A stretch of 64,000 nt of DNA, taken from an uncultured Lachnospiraceae bacterium. Its GTDB lineage: Bacteria > Bacillota > Clostridia > Lachnospirales > Lachnospiraceae. Numbering within the stretch: position 1 is the first letter of the stretch; every line of letters begins with the position of its first letter. The notes beneath the pieces were generated by a model. It was not told the DNA's origin. It saw only the letters and a list, made by a program, of their open reading frames with translations, and searched no databases. A program made the position numbers and the translations under genes. The stretch is from assembly GCA_947172645.1 (NCBI GenBank), contig CAMWBY010000004.1, forward strand, positions 155,382 through 219,381, written 5' to 3'. Of the stretch, positions 19,237 through 27,432 are shown one piece after another.

Positions 19237-19622
19237 TTCCACAAACTTTACAGATTACATTGTCCGTAGCTGTGATTTGCTATTTTATTATTATTTTGTA
19301 TTATCTGAAAAAGCGAATGCTGGAGCTGAAATATACGCTGATTTGGCTTGTGGCGGGCGTGGTCATGGGAATCATGATTTACTTCCCCGAGCTTTTGGTA
19401 CATTTCGTGGGGATATTCGGCATCCAGAGCAATATGAACGGGCTTTATATTCTTTGTATCGCATTTATTTTTATGATTTTGATGACGCTGACTTCCATTG
19501 CTTCCAGACAGCAGTTAAAGATTCGGATATTGATTCAGGAAATCAGTATGATGGAGAAGCGGATTCGGGAATTGGAGAAGGCGGCAGACGCAGATGAAGA
19601 AAGCAGAAAACATAGCAATTGA
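19233..19622 (+). CDS. DUF2304 family membrane protein
   Basis: A 129 aa protein with three hydrophobic helices (about 5-27, 36-55, 68-90), a conserved LKYTLIWLVAGVVMG segment and a C-terminal amphipathic coiled coil of about 35 residues. This matches DUF2304, a family that often sits directly after DPM1-like GT2 genes. By position and topology it may anchor or assist the soluble synthase at 18514 in the membrane, much as small subunits do in eukaryotic DPM complexes; that role is inference. The start codon overlaps the GT2 stop as ATGA. Confidence 0.82.
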   Translation: MIPQTLQITLSVAVICYFIIILYYLKKRMLELKYTLIWLVAGVVMGIMIYFPELLVHFVGIFGIQSNMNGLYILCIAFIFMILMTLTSIASRQQLKIRILIQEISMMEKRIRELEKAADADEESRKHSN

Positions 19623-20739
19623 TTTACTGTGGCTTCGGCCCGGCAAAGTGGGCGGGACAGAATCCTATATCAGGAATCTTCTCGACGGTTTTATGAAATT
19701 GGAAGAAGATTTCAATTTCACGCTGCTTGTGTCCATGGATAACGCCGAGACATTCAGAAAATATGGGAAGGATAAAAGGTATAGCCTTCTCGTCGCTCCA
19801 ATCGGCTCGGCGAATATTGCTAAGCGTATCCTGTGGCAAAATATGTTCCAGAATCGTTTTCTCCGCAGAGCCGGGTTCAGGAAATGCTTCGAGCCTGTGT
19901 ATTGTAAGCCATGGCTGAATGGCGGAATCGATTATACCTGCGTGATTCATGATTTACAGGCATTGCACTATCCGCAATACCATCCTTTCCATGAAGTGGC
20001 TTACTCCCGGTTGTGTTGGCGCATGGACGTAGCCAATGCGGCCAGAATTGTGGCGATTTCCCGTTGGGTTAAAGAAGATATAGAAAGCAGATACCGCAGG
20101 CGGGATATCAGGGTGATTTATAATCCCATTTTAATCAAGAAAAATGAGACGGCTGACTTCCCCCCTTTAAGGGACAGATACGGGATTGAAGAAAAGCAGT
20201 TTTTTTATACAGTGAGCCAGATGATACCGAGCAAAAATCTGGAGACGCTTATCCGGATGATGGACAGGATTGTGCATGGACAATCTTTGGGTTGCGCAGA
20301 AGACTCCCTACCCTGTAAACTTGTGATAAGCGGTGTCAACGGCCATGCAGCGGCTGAGTTAAAGAAGGAGATTTCTGCCAGGAAGCTGCAGGATGCGGTC
20401 ATTTTGACGGGGTTTATCAGCAACGAAGAGCGCAACTGCCTGTATCAGGACTGCCACACCTTCCTGTTTCCAAGTGTTTTTGAGGGATTCGGGATGCCTC
20501 CCGTGGAGGCGATGCTGTTCGGTACGCCTGTAGTCACCACAAAATGTGCCTCTATCCCGGAGGTGACCCAGGGGAAGGCAGTATACGTGGATAACCCCTA
20601 CGATGTGGAGGAATGGATTCGGAGAATCCGGGATGCAAAGAGCGGGCAGGGCGTTTGCGATTTTAACATCTATGAACCGGAACGGATATCAAGACAGTAT
20701 CTGGCGTTTTTGAAGGAGCCTGTATGGAAGAAAAAATAA
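19594..20739 (+). CDS. Family 4 glycosyltransferase
   Basis: A 381 aa GT-B enzyme of the WbaZ/RfaB-like mannosyl/rhamnosyl GT4 group. It has GKVGGTESYIRNLLDG near the N-terminus, VIHDLQALHYP (about 112-122), FFYTVSQMIPSKNL at the start of the donor domain and E-x7-E in FEGFGMPPVEAM followed by FGTPVVTT. It overlaps the DUF2304 gene by 29 bases and the next GT2 gene by 16 bases, so it is translationally coupled on both sides. The sugar specificity is not known. Confidence 0.88.
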   Translation: MKKAENIAIDLLWLRPGKVGGTESYIRNLLDGFMKLEEDFNFTLLVSMDNAETFRKYGKDKRYSLLVAPIGSANIAKRILWQNMFQNRFLRRAGFRKCFEPVYCKPWLNGGIDYTCVIHDLQALHYPQYHPFHEVAYSRLCWRMDVANAARIVAISRWVKEDIESRYRRRDIRVIYNPILIKKNETADFPPLRDRYGIEEKQFFYTVSQMIPSKNLETLIRMMDRIVHGQSLGCAEDSLPCKLVISGVNGHAAAELKKEISARKLQDAVILTGFISNEERNCLYQDCHTFLFPSVFEGFGMPPVEAMLFGTPVVTTKCASIPEVTQGKAVYVDNPYDVEEWIRRIRDAKSGQGVCDFNIYEPERISRQYLAFLKEPVWKKK

Positions 20740-21644
20740 GCGTCATTTTAGTCAATTACAATGGAAAACAATATAACGATGCATGTATAGATTCTATCTT
20801 GAAAAGCACCGTGGCGGCGCGGATTCAGGTAGTGGTAGTGGACAATGCATCCGACGACGGCTCCCGGGAAGCGATTCAGGATAAATGGGGCGGTGACGCA
20901 AGAGTACACGTCATTCCATTGGAGGAGAATTATGGATTTTCCAGGGCTAACAATGAAGGAATCCGTTGGTCCATAGGACAGGGAATCCGGTATTTCCTTC
21001 TCTTGAACAATGATACGGAAATCGAGCCGGACACCGTTGGACAGATGATGGATTATCACCGGAAAACCGGACGGATTGTGGTGCCTAAGATTCTGTATGC
21101 GGACAGGAGGGACACTGTCTGGTGCGCCGGGGGAAGTTTTACGCCTGTTATCAGGAAGGCGGTACAGCGCGGACTGAATGAGAAAGATGGTGAAAAATAT
21201 CATAAAAGCGGCAGGTGCGGGTTTGCCAACGGATGTGCGCTTTTTCTTTCCAGGGAAATCGTGGAGCGCGCGGGTTACCTGGACGAGAGGTTTTTTCTCT
21301 ATTATGAGGATACGGAGTACAGTATGCGCGCGGCGGCGTGCGGCGTGGAGATTGGTTACTGTGCGGACGCCATTGTCTACCATAAGGTGAACGGTTCCAC
21401 AGGAGGGAACGGAAAACCGGCCAACGCTTACTATATCACGAGGAACTGGCTGCTTTGCAACAGCATCCATATGCGGGGCAGGAAATATGTGAATGGGCGG
21501 TTTTTATTGTTTTTCGTCTATTTTCTCTGCAACAGGGCGGCCTGGTTCCTGATTTGGATGGCCCAGGGAAAAGGGAGGATGTGCGTGGCACAAGCCAGGG
21601 GCATCCGGGACTTTTTTATGAAAAAATGGGGCCGTGAACAGTAG
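20724..21644 (+). CDS. Family 2 glycosyltransferase, rhamnosyltransferase-like
   Basis: This 306 aa GT2 enzyme has VILVNYNGKQYNDACIDS at the start, VVDNASDDGSR, the metal site LLLNNDTEI and the acceptor-side motif DERFFLYYEDTEYSMRA, a pattern seen in WbbL-type rhamnosyltransferases. A hydrophobic C-terminal segment (about 252-275) may associate with the membrane. ATG 20724 follows AAGGAG inside the end of the upstream GT4 gene. Rhamnosyl specificity is a family tendency and not proven; no dTDP-rhamnose genes are in the window. Confidence 0.85.
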   Translation: MEEKISVILVNYNGKQYNDACIDSILKSTVAARIQVVVVDNASDDGSREAIQDKWGGDARVHVIPLEENYGFSRANNEGIRWSIGQGIRYFLLLNNDTEIEPDTVGQMMDYHRKTGRIVVPKILYADRRDTVWCAGGSFTPVIRKAVQRGLNEKDGEKYHKSGRCGFANGCALFLSREIVERAGYLDERFFLYYEDTEYSMRAAACGVEIGYCADAIVYHKVNGSTGGNGKPANAYYITRNWLLCNSIHMRGRKYVNGRFLLFFVYFLCNRAAWFLIWMAQGKGRMCVAQARGIRDFFMKKWGREQ

Positions 21645-21662
21645 GAAGGAACAGTGACGGAT

Positions 21663-22895
21663 ATGAAAAAACTTCTTTTTATTTCCTATTTCGCGCCCTA
21701 TGACCGGGTGGACCATGCGGGCGGCAAAGTCCATAATTTCTATGTCAAGAAACTGCAGAAGGAAAAGAATTATGACATGACGCTGCTGACGATGTGCTAT
21801 CAGAGGGAGTGCGAAAAGCTGGACCTGGAAGAGTATGGCATCAAGCATCGCCTTGTGGTATTGGATCAATCGCCTGTCCAAAAATATGTGCGCATGTTTT
21901 TCAGCGGGTTTTCCTATTTCAACCCATTTGATAAGTACGGAAAAGTCCTGTTAAATTATGAAAGATACCGGTTAAAAAAGATGATTGGCCGTTATGCCGC
22001 CCAGGGGGAGCGGCCCGACTTGATTATTTTACAGTGGACACAGATTATTCTGCTGATGCCTTTTGTGAAAAAGCTGTATCCCGACACGAAAATTGTGGTC
22101 ATTGAAGAGGATGTGCTTTTCCTCAATTTCTTCCGCCGGATTGGATTGGCGGGGAATCCCTGGCGGAAGTATGTGGCCACATACCAATACCGGAATCTCA
22201 GGAAGCGGGAACTTGCCGCGCTGAGAGAGGCGAAGCAGATTGTGGTAAACAACTTTAAAGATGCCAGACTTCTTACAGAAAACGGCATAGACGGAAAGGA
22301 TATTTTCACGTCTTCCGTATATTTTGAGAATTATAGCGCTGTGAAAAGAAGCGGCGCAGGATGCTGTGAGGAGGGCGGAAAGTACCGGGACATTCTTTTT
22401 TATGGCGCCATGCACAGGGATGAAAACCATATCAGCGTCATGTGGTTCATTGAGAATGTACTGCCGCTTCTACCGGAGCGGTTTCGCCTGGTGGTGGTGG
22501 GAGCCCGCCCGAGGAAGGAGCTGCAGGCTCTTGCAGGCGACCGGGTCAAGGTGATGGGGTTCGTGGAGGATATTACCGGATATTTCGCTTCCTGTTTCTG
22601 CCTGGCGGCGTCCCTAAGGCTTGGGGCAGGCATTAAAGTAAAAGTTTTGGAGGCGATGTCCGCGGGTGTTCCGGTATTGACAAACGATATCGGCATTGAG
22701 GGCATCGGCTGTCACAAAGACAGGGAATACTGGCACTGCGAGACGGCACAGGAGTATGCGGACACGATTCTGTGGATGGAAAATCATTCCCAAGAGGCAG
22801 TGCAGATAGCGGAGAATGGGAAGAGATATATCGAAGAGAACTTTGATTTGGAAAAAAGATATGAGGAACTTGTCAGGTTGTGGGATAAAATGTGA
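21663..22895 (+). CDS. Family 4 glycosyltransferase
   Basis: A 410 aa GT-B enzyme with the N-terminal pattern KKLLFISYFAPYDRVDHAGG, DILFYGAMHRDENH at the start of the donor domain, and the donor loop RLGAGIKVKVLEAMSAGVPV that defines a large GT4 subgroup. ATG 21663 lies 12 bases after AGGAAGGA; an in-frame GTG at 21654 is a weaker alternative. A gap of 164 bases follows. The substrate is unknown. Confidence 0.87.
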   Translation: MKKLLFISYFAPYDRVDHAGGKVHNFYVKKLQKEKNYDMTLLTMCYQRECEKLDLEEYGIKHRLVVLDQSPVQKYVRMFFSGFSYFNPFDKYGKVLLNYERYRLKKMIGRYAAQGERPDLIILQWTQIILLMPFVKKLYPDTKIVVIEEDVLFLNFFRRIGLAGNPWRKYVATYQYRNLRKRELAALREAKQIVVNNFKDARLLTENGIDGKDIFTSSVYFENYSAVKRSGAGCCEEGGKYRDILFYGAMHRDENHISVMWFIENVLPLLPERFRLVVVGARPRKELQALAGDRVKVMGFVEDITGYFASCFCLAASLRLGAGIKVKVLEAMSAGVPVLTNDIGIEGIGCHKDREYWHCETAQEYADTILWMENHSQEAVQIAENGKRYIEENFDLEKRYEELVRLWDKM

Positions 22896-22977
22896 TGGGA
22901 GTTTCGATGAAATCTTTTCTGGATTAGTTTATGGAGATAATTATGCAAAGTATAGAATAAAGAGATATCGGTGGTGT

Positions 22978-23003
22978 TTGGATGTGAGGACATATGGTAT
23001 AAT
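22978..23003 (+). promoter_or_regulatory. Possible internal promoter with extended -10
   Basis: In the 164-base gap before the gene at 23060, TATAAT at 22998-23003 is preceded by TGG, giving an extended -10 box (TGnTATAAT). The upstream TTTGGA is a poor -35 at a short spacing, as is often tolerated with an extended -10. The site lies about 57 bases before the start codon. It would give the GT4 at 23060 and the genes after it some independent transcription. Confidence 0.4.
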
Positions 23004-23059
23004 GTATGCGGCAACAGCGCCGTCGGGCAGGATTTTCGGATTGAAGATGAGGAACGTAC

Positions 23060-24238
23060 ATGGCTAAGATTGGTTTTATCATAAATTCATTGTTTGCGTG
23101 CGGCGGGGAAGAGCGGGTAGTTTCTTTGATTGCTTCCGAACTGTCGAAATACCATAATATTACAATTTACACCTTTGAGAGCCGTCGCCTGGAAGGCGGG
23201 AAGCGCAACGACTATCATTTGTCTAAGCAGATTAGGGTGGAAGAAACCGCCGGGCCCAGGGAGCCTTTCTTCTGGCATGGGATTAAAGTGCTGTATAACC
23301 TGACCGGGATGACTGCCGGGAGGATATCCCAGTATTTACTGAAAAATGCGTTCTATCCGGAGGAATATCTGGAGGAGTGGGCGGCACGGATTAACCGTGA
23401 AGAATATGATTTGATGATAGCGGTCTCGGGGGCCAATACAATCCTTCTTGGCTACATAGCGGACCGGATTCGGGCGAAGTGCATCAGTTGGGAGCACAGC
23501 TCTTTTGAGGGATATTTTGACCGGAAGACGGGGTATTACAGGAACCGCATGGAAGTCTATCGCTCCTGCGCTTCTAAATTGAGCGCAAGAGTGGTGCTGA
23601 ACCGGGATATTGCGCATAAATATGCTGTTAGGTTAGGCTTGGATACGGTGTTGATTCCAAATCCCAAGAGTTTTTCCAGTGAGAAGAAAGCAGATATGGA
23701 CTCCAGGTGTTTTGTCACCTGCGGAAGAGTGGAGCGGGAGAAGGGATACGACGATTTGATAGAGGCGTTTGCGCTGTTCCATGAGAAAAACCGTGCTTGG
23801 AAGCTTCTTATCATTGGAGGGGGGAGCATGGAGCAGAAGCTTCATGCATTGATTCAGGAGAGAAAACTTGACGATTGCGTGACGATTACAGGATATATCC
23901 ATGAGGTAAAAGAGAATCTCCTGAAGGGTTCCGTTTTTATGATGACTTCCAGGTGGGAAGGGTTTCCCATGACGGTCACAGAGGCATTGGAAATGGGCCT
24001 TCCGGTCATTGCCTACGATATCCCGGCGATGGAGCCGCTTGTCACGGACGGGACAGAGGGCAGGATTGTTCCGGCTTTCCAGAGGGACAGGCTTGTGGAG
24101 GCCATGGAGGAGATTACCGCTGACCCGGCTATGCGACGCAGGATGTCGGAGAATGCCTTGGCGAAGGCGCAGACGCTGCGGCCGGAGGAAATAGTGAAGC
24201 AGTGGCTTGTGTTGATAGAGGATGTGCTTGCGGAGTAG
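23060..24238 (+). CDS. Family 4 glycosyltransferase
   Basis: This 392 aa GT-B protein has the N-terminal IGFIINSLFACGGEERV, the SWEHSSFEGYF segment near residue 150, CGRVEREKGYDDLIEAF at the donor domain and E-x7-E in RWEGFPMTVTEALEMG. This set is typical of the GT4 subgroup that includes capsule galactosyl- and N-acetylgalactosaminyltransferases. ATG 23060 is 6 bases after GAGGAAC. A possible promoter lies just upstream. Specificity cannot be deduced. Confidence 0.88.
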   Translation: MAKIGFIINSLFACGGEERVVSLIASELSKYHNITIYTFESRRLEGGKRNDYHLSKQIRVEETAGPREPFFWHGIKVLYNLTGMTAGRISQYLLKNAFYPEEYLEEWAARINREEYDLMIAVSGANTILLGYIADRIRAKCISWEHSSFEGYFDRKTGYYRNRMEVYRSCASKLSARVVLNRDIAHKYAVRLGLDTVLIPNPKSFSSEKKADMDSRCFVTCGRVEREKGYDDLIEAFALFHEKNRAWKLLIIGGGSMEQKLHALIQERKLDDCVTITGYIHEVKENLLKGSVFMMTSRWEGFPMTVTEALEMGLPVIAYDIPAMEPLVTDGTEGRIVPAFQRDRLVEAMEEITADPAMRRRMSENALAKAQTLRPEEIVKQWLVLIEDVLAE

Positions 24239-24319
24239 AATCGGTTCGTAAAGATATATGTTCAGGAACATTGGCAGCGCTGCAACAGGGACAGATATGG
24301 TGAAAAGGATATTTTATAT

Positions 24320-25252
24320 ATGAAAAAATGTTTACTAATCGGCGGGGCCGGATTTATCGGGACAAATTTAAGCCTGTGCCTTGCGCATGCAGGATACGAC
24401 GTTACTGTCTGTGACTGTGTCGGGAGCGAGGCTGTTCCAAAGGTATTAAGCGGGTTAAAGTATATTCAGATGAATTACTTTGAACAGGATATAGAAGACA
24501 GCCTGTTAAGGCAGCAGGACATGGTGGTGCTGTTAATTAGCAGCGTCAGTCCCAATAGTTCTATGGCAAGCCCACAGGTATGTTACGGCAAAGATGTGGT
24601 CAGGATGACGGAGCTTCTGGAGCAGATGCGTCGGTGTGACGTGGGCAGACTGGTGTTTGTCTCTTCCGGCGGGACAGTGTATGGGAACCAAGACGCTTTA
24701 TGCCTGCGGGAAGATATGGCCACTTATCCGATTAACCATTACGGGATTATGAAGCTTACCCAGGAAAAGATACTCTTTATGTACAATGAGCTGTACCGGA
24801 TGGACAATCTGGTTTTTAGGCTTGCAAATCCATATGGAGAAGGCCAGAAGAAGGCTTCCGGCGTGGGAGCGGTGACTGCTTTTTTGCAGAGTATTATGCA
24901 TGATGAGAAAATTTATCTGTATGGACGTGGCGAGTCTGTACGGGATTATATCCATATTGAAGATGCGGTAGGAATGATGCGCCTGTGCATGGAAAAAGAT
25001 AAGGCGGAGGGCACGAAAGCCCTCTATAACGTGGGTACGGGGCAGGGGCACAGCATTATGGAAGTGCTGAAACTGGCGGAAGCTGTGACAGGTAAGGCCG
25101 CCGATGTGGTATGTCTGGAGAAACGTCAGTTTGACGTAGCGCGCAATGTATTGGATATTTCCAAGATTCTTTCCTTTATCGGAGAATATGAATGCATGGG
25201 CCTGGAGGCAGGAATGAAGAAATACTATGACGTATTGGAAGGAGCAGTCTGA
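24320..25252 (+). CDS. NAD-dependent epimerase/dehydratase (SDR family)
   Basis: A 310 aa extended short-chain dehydrogenase. The NAD-binding loop GGAGFIGTN is at residues 8-16, SSGGTVYG at about 115-122 and the catalytic Y-x3-K as YGIMK (Y141, K145). Family members epimerise or dehydrate nucleotide-sugars, most often as UDP-hexose 4-epimerases, and this one could supply UDP-Gal or UDP-GalNAc for the GT6 and GT4 enzymes. The sequence does not fix the substrate. Its stop overlaps the next start by one base (TGATG). Confidence 0.85.
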   Translation: MKKCLLIGGAGFIGTNLSLCLAHAGYDVTVCDCVGSEAVPKVLSGLKYIQMNYFEQDIEDSLLRQQDMVVLLISSVSPNSSMASPQVCYGKDVVRMTELLEQMRRCDVGRLVFVSSGGTVYGNQDALCLREDMATYPINHYGIMKLTQEKILFMYNELYRMDNLVFRLANPYGEGQKKASGVGAVTAFLQSIMHDEKIYLYGRGESVRDYIHIEDAVGMMRLCMEKDKAEGTKALYNVGTGQGHSIMEVLKLAEAVTGKAADVVCLEKRQFDVARNVLDISKILSFIGEYECMGLEAGMKKYYDVLEGAV

Positions 25253-27411
25253 TGTTTGTCTTACCGGTGGTTGTTTATTTCCTCTTCCTGGTGCTCTATT
25301 TTAGCAGGAAGAAAAATATCGTAGAGTCGGTTGTGGTATCCTGGCTGTTTGTCACGTTCTATACATGGCTTGTTGTGGAGCTGTCCAGTCTTTTTGGAGT
25401 GCTCAGTACTGTGACGACGCTGTTCTCATGGGGCGTGGCCTGCGCCGTGCTTGGGGTTTATGTCGTCAAGAACCGCCTTTTGCGCAAAACGGCGGATTAT
25501 TTCAGGACGGATTACCGGATATCCTGTATTTTGAGGGAACACAGAGCTAATCTGGTTTGCCTGTTGATTTTCTGTTCTCTGGTCTTTGTACTGTCTGCGC
25601 TACGAAGCCAGAATCTGATTGACAACCTGTATCACAGGCTGACGAAAATCATGCACTGGATACAGAATGGCAATGTGGGATATTTCGCCACTGCGGTGCC
25701 GGGTGAGATTCAGTACTCCAAACTGGCGGAATATATGAATGCCCAGATTTATCTTCTGAAAGGGCCTGACCGTCTGATTAATATCGTCCAGGCAGGCGCC
25801 TATGTCTGCTCAGGGTGTTGTATCTACGGTATTGCCAGGAAGATAGGCGCTTCCCGGAAGTTTGCGTTTCTTTCGGTATGGATTTTCCTGTTGACTCCTA
25901 TGGTTATTGTGGAGACGCTTACGACACAGACAGATGTGGCGGCCGGGTTCTATCTTCTGTCTTTTGCATATTTTCTCCTGGACTATATCCATGTGGATAA
26001 GTTGCGTATGAACAGGCGGTGGGCATTCCTGTCGGTGTGCCTGTCTGCAAGCGTGCTGTTCGGCTATTTGACGAAACCTACGGTATGCTTTGCTATGGTG
26101 TTTTTCTTCCTGTGGATGTGCATTGTGCGCATTGTCCGGCGGGATAAGGTTGCGGTACTGTTGCAGCATGTGCTAATCGGGGCGGTGGTGGCGGCAGTTT
26201 TGTTTGTGCCGGAGGCGGTAAGGTTCTATCAGTATCGCCAGATTCCCAATGTGGTGTATGATGTGCCTGCGGCGGAAGAGACGGAGCCGGAAAATGGGGG
26301 AGAGCAATCTTCGGAGAGCGGTGGCCAAGATGGCGGGAGACAGGAGGCAGCAGCGGAGCCGGAAGAGGAATCCGGTCAGTCCGCAGACAATATGTCCGTG
26401 GCATCAGATAAGCCAGAGAATACATCGGGTGCGGGTGTACAGGAACCACAGACAGAAGCGCCGGCAGACCAACGGGTCGATAACAATACAATTGCCGATA
26501 AAGTGGTCTCTAATCTATTTAATCCGAAGGAGTTTATTGTGGTTGCTGCCAGGAACCTTGGCGCCACTGCCACAAGCCGCAGTTTTCCCAAGATAAATAA
26601 CCTGATTACGCGCTTCGTGGAGAAGTGTGAGTCGGTATTGAATTATTCCGGAGGATACAGGTATTTCCGGGTTTTGGCGGAAGAAGGCTTCGGGGAGACC
26701 AGTGAACCAAGTCCTTCGCTTATGTTCTTCCTTGTGCTTTCGTGGCTCTGTGCGGTTCTTAGAATAAGCAAGATTAAGACGGAACAGTTCTTATATCTGC
26801 TTCTCGGTTCAGTATCGATGGTCGTACAGGCGGGGCTGATGAGCTATACTTGGTATAACCAGAGATACTTGCTTGGCGTGTTGGCCTTGATGTGCCCTGT
26901 ATTCGGGGTAATTCTGGAAAACATACCGACAGGAATCAAAGCGCGCTCAAATATGGCAATCGCTATGGTTACCATATGCTGCTTTGGGATGGTGAATGCC
27001 TTAAGTTATGAGGTTCCCTATGTGGTCTTTGGCTTCCAGGGGGAGAAGATACACCAGTATATGTTCCATGACAGTGACGCGGAGGCATATTACCGGCCAA
27101 TGCTTGACTTTATCAACGAGAACGGCTATGAGACGGTGGGCACTTATGGATTCGTTTCCTATGAATATGTGCTCTGGCAGGGGATTGAGAACTTGGAGCG
27201 CATGGAGCATGTGAATATGGACCCGGTTCACTTCGAGTCTGCGAAACTTAGTGACACGACATTTGTGCCACAGTGTATTGTGGAAGAGATGCCGGAAGTA
27301 TTTGGGATGGATGAGACACTATACTGCAACGGACAGGCATATGTGTGCGGTTGGAGCGCTGCGGGGGAGAATGGCAAGAACTATGTGGTGTTGGTGGCGG
27401 ATGAAGAGTAG
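25252..27411 (+). CDS. Large GT-C/GT39-like membrane protein with acidic insertion
   Basis: A 719 aa polytopic protein. About ten TM segments lie within residues 1-335 and 480-590, followed by a soluble C-terminal domain of about 120 residues. The loop with SQNLIDNLYHRLTKIMHW after an early TM resembles the acidic catalytic loop region of GT39/ArnT-like GT-C enzymes. Residues about 338-413 form a low-complexity insertion rich in Glu, Gly, Ser and Gln, probably disordered and extracytoplasmic. ATG 25252 follows GGAAGGAG. The sugar and acceptor are unknown. Confidence 0.68.
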   Translation: MFVLPVVVYFLFLVLYFSRKKNIVESVVVSWLFVTFYTWLVVELSSLFGVLSTVTTLFSWGVACAVLGVYVVKNRLLRKTADYFRTDYRISCILREHRANLVCLLIFCSLVFVLSALRSQNLIDNLYHRLTKIMHWIQNGNVGYFATAVPGEIQYSKLAEYMNAQIYLLKGPDRLINIVQAGAYVCSGCCIYGIARKIGASRKFAFLSVWIFLLTPMVIVETLTTQTDVAAGFYLLSFAYFLLDYIHVDKLRMNRRWAFLSVCLSASVLFGYLTKPTVCFAMVFFFLWMCIVRIVRRDKVAVLLQHVLIGAVVAAVLFVPEAVRFYQYRQIPNVVYDVPAAEETEPENGGEQSSESGGQDGGRQEAAAEPEEESGQSADNMSVASDKPENTSGAGVQEPQTEAPADQRVDNNTIADKVVSNLFNPKEFIVVAARNLGATATSRSFPKINNLITRFVEKCESVLNYSGGYRYFRVLAEEGFGETSEPSPSLMFFLVLSWLCAVLRISKIKTEQFLYLLLGSVSMVVQAGLMSYTWYNQRYLLGVLALMCPVFGVILENIPTGIKARSNMAIAMVTICCFGMVNALSYEVPYVVFGFQGEKIHQYMFHDSDAEAYYRPMLDFINENGYETVGTYGFVSYEYVLWQGIENLERMEHVNMDPVHFESAKLSDTTFVPQCIVEEMPEVFGMDETLYCNGQAYVCGWSAAGENGKNYVVLVADEE

Positions 27412-27432
27412 AGGGATATAGAGGATAAAACG

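Noticed and set aside
22816..23067. 83-codon + strand open frame across the gap before the gene at 23060
   Set aside because: It starts inside a GT4 gene in another frame, has no family resemblance and runs into the next gene. A promoter explains the gap better.
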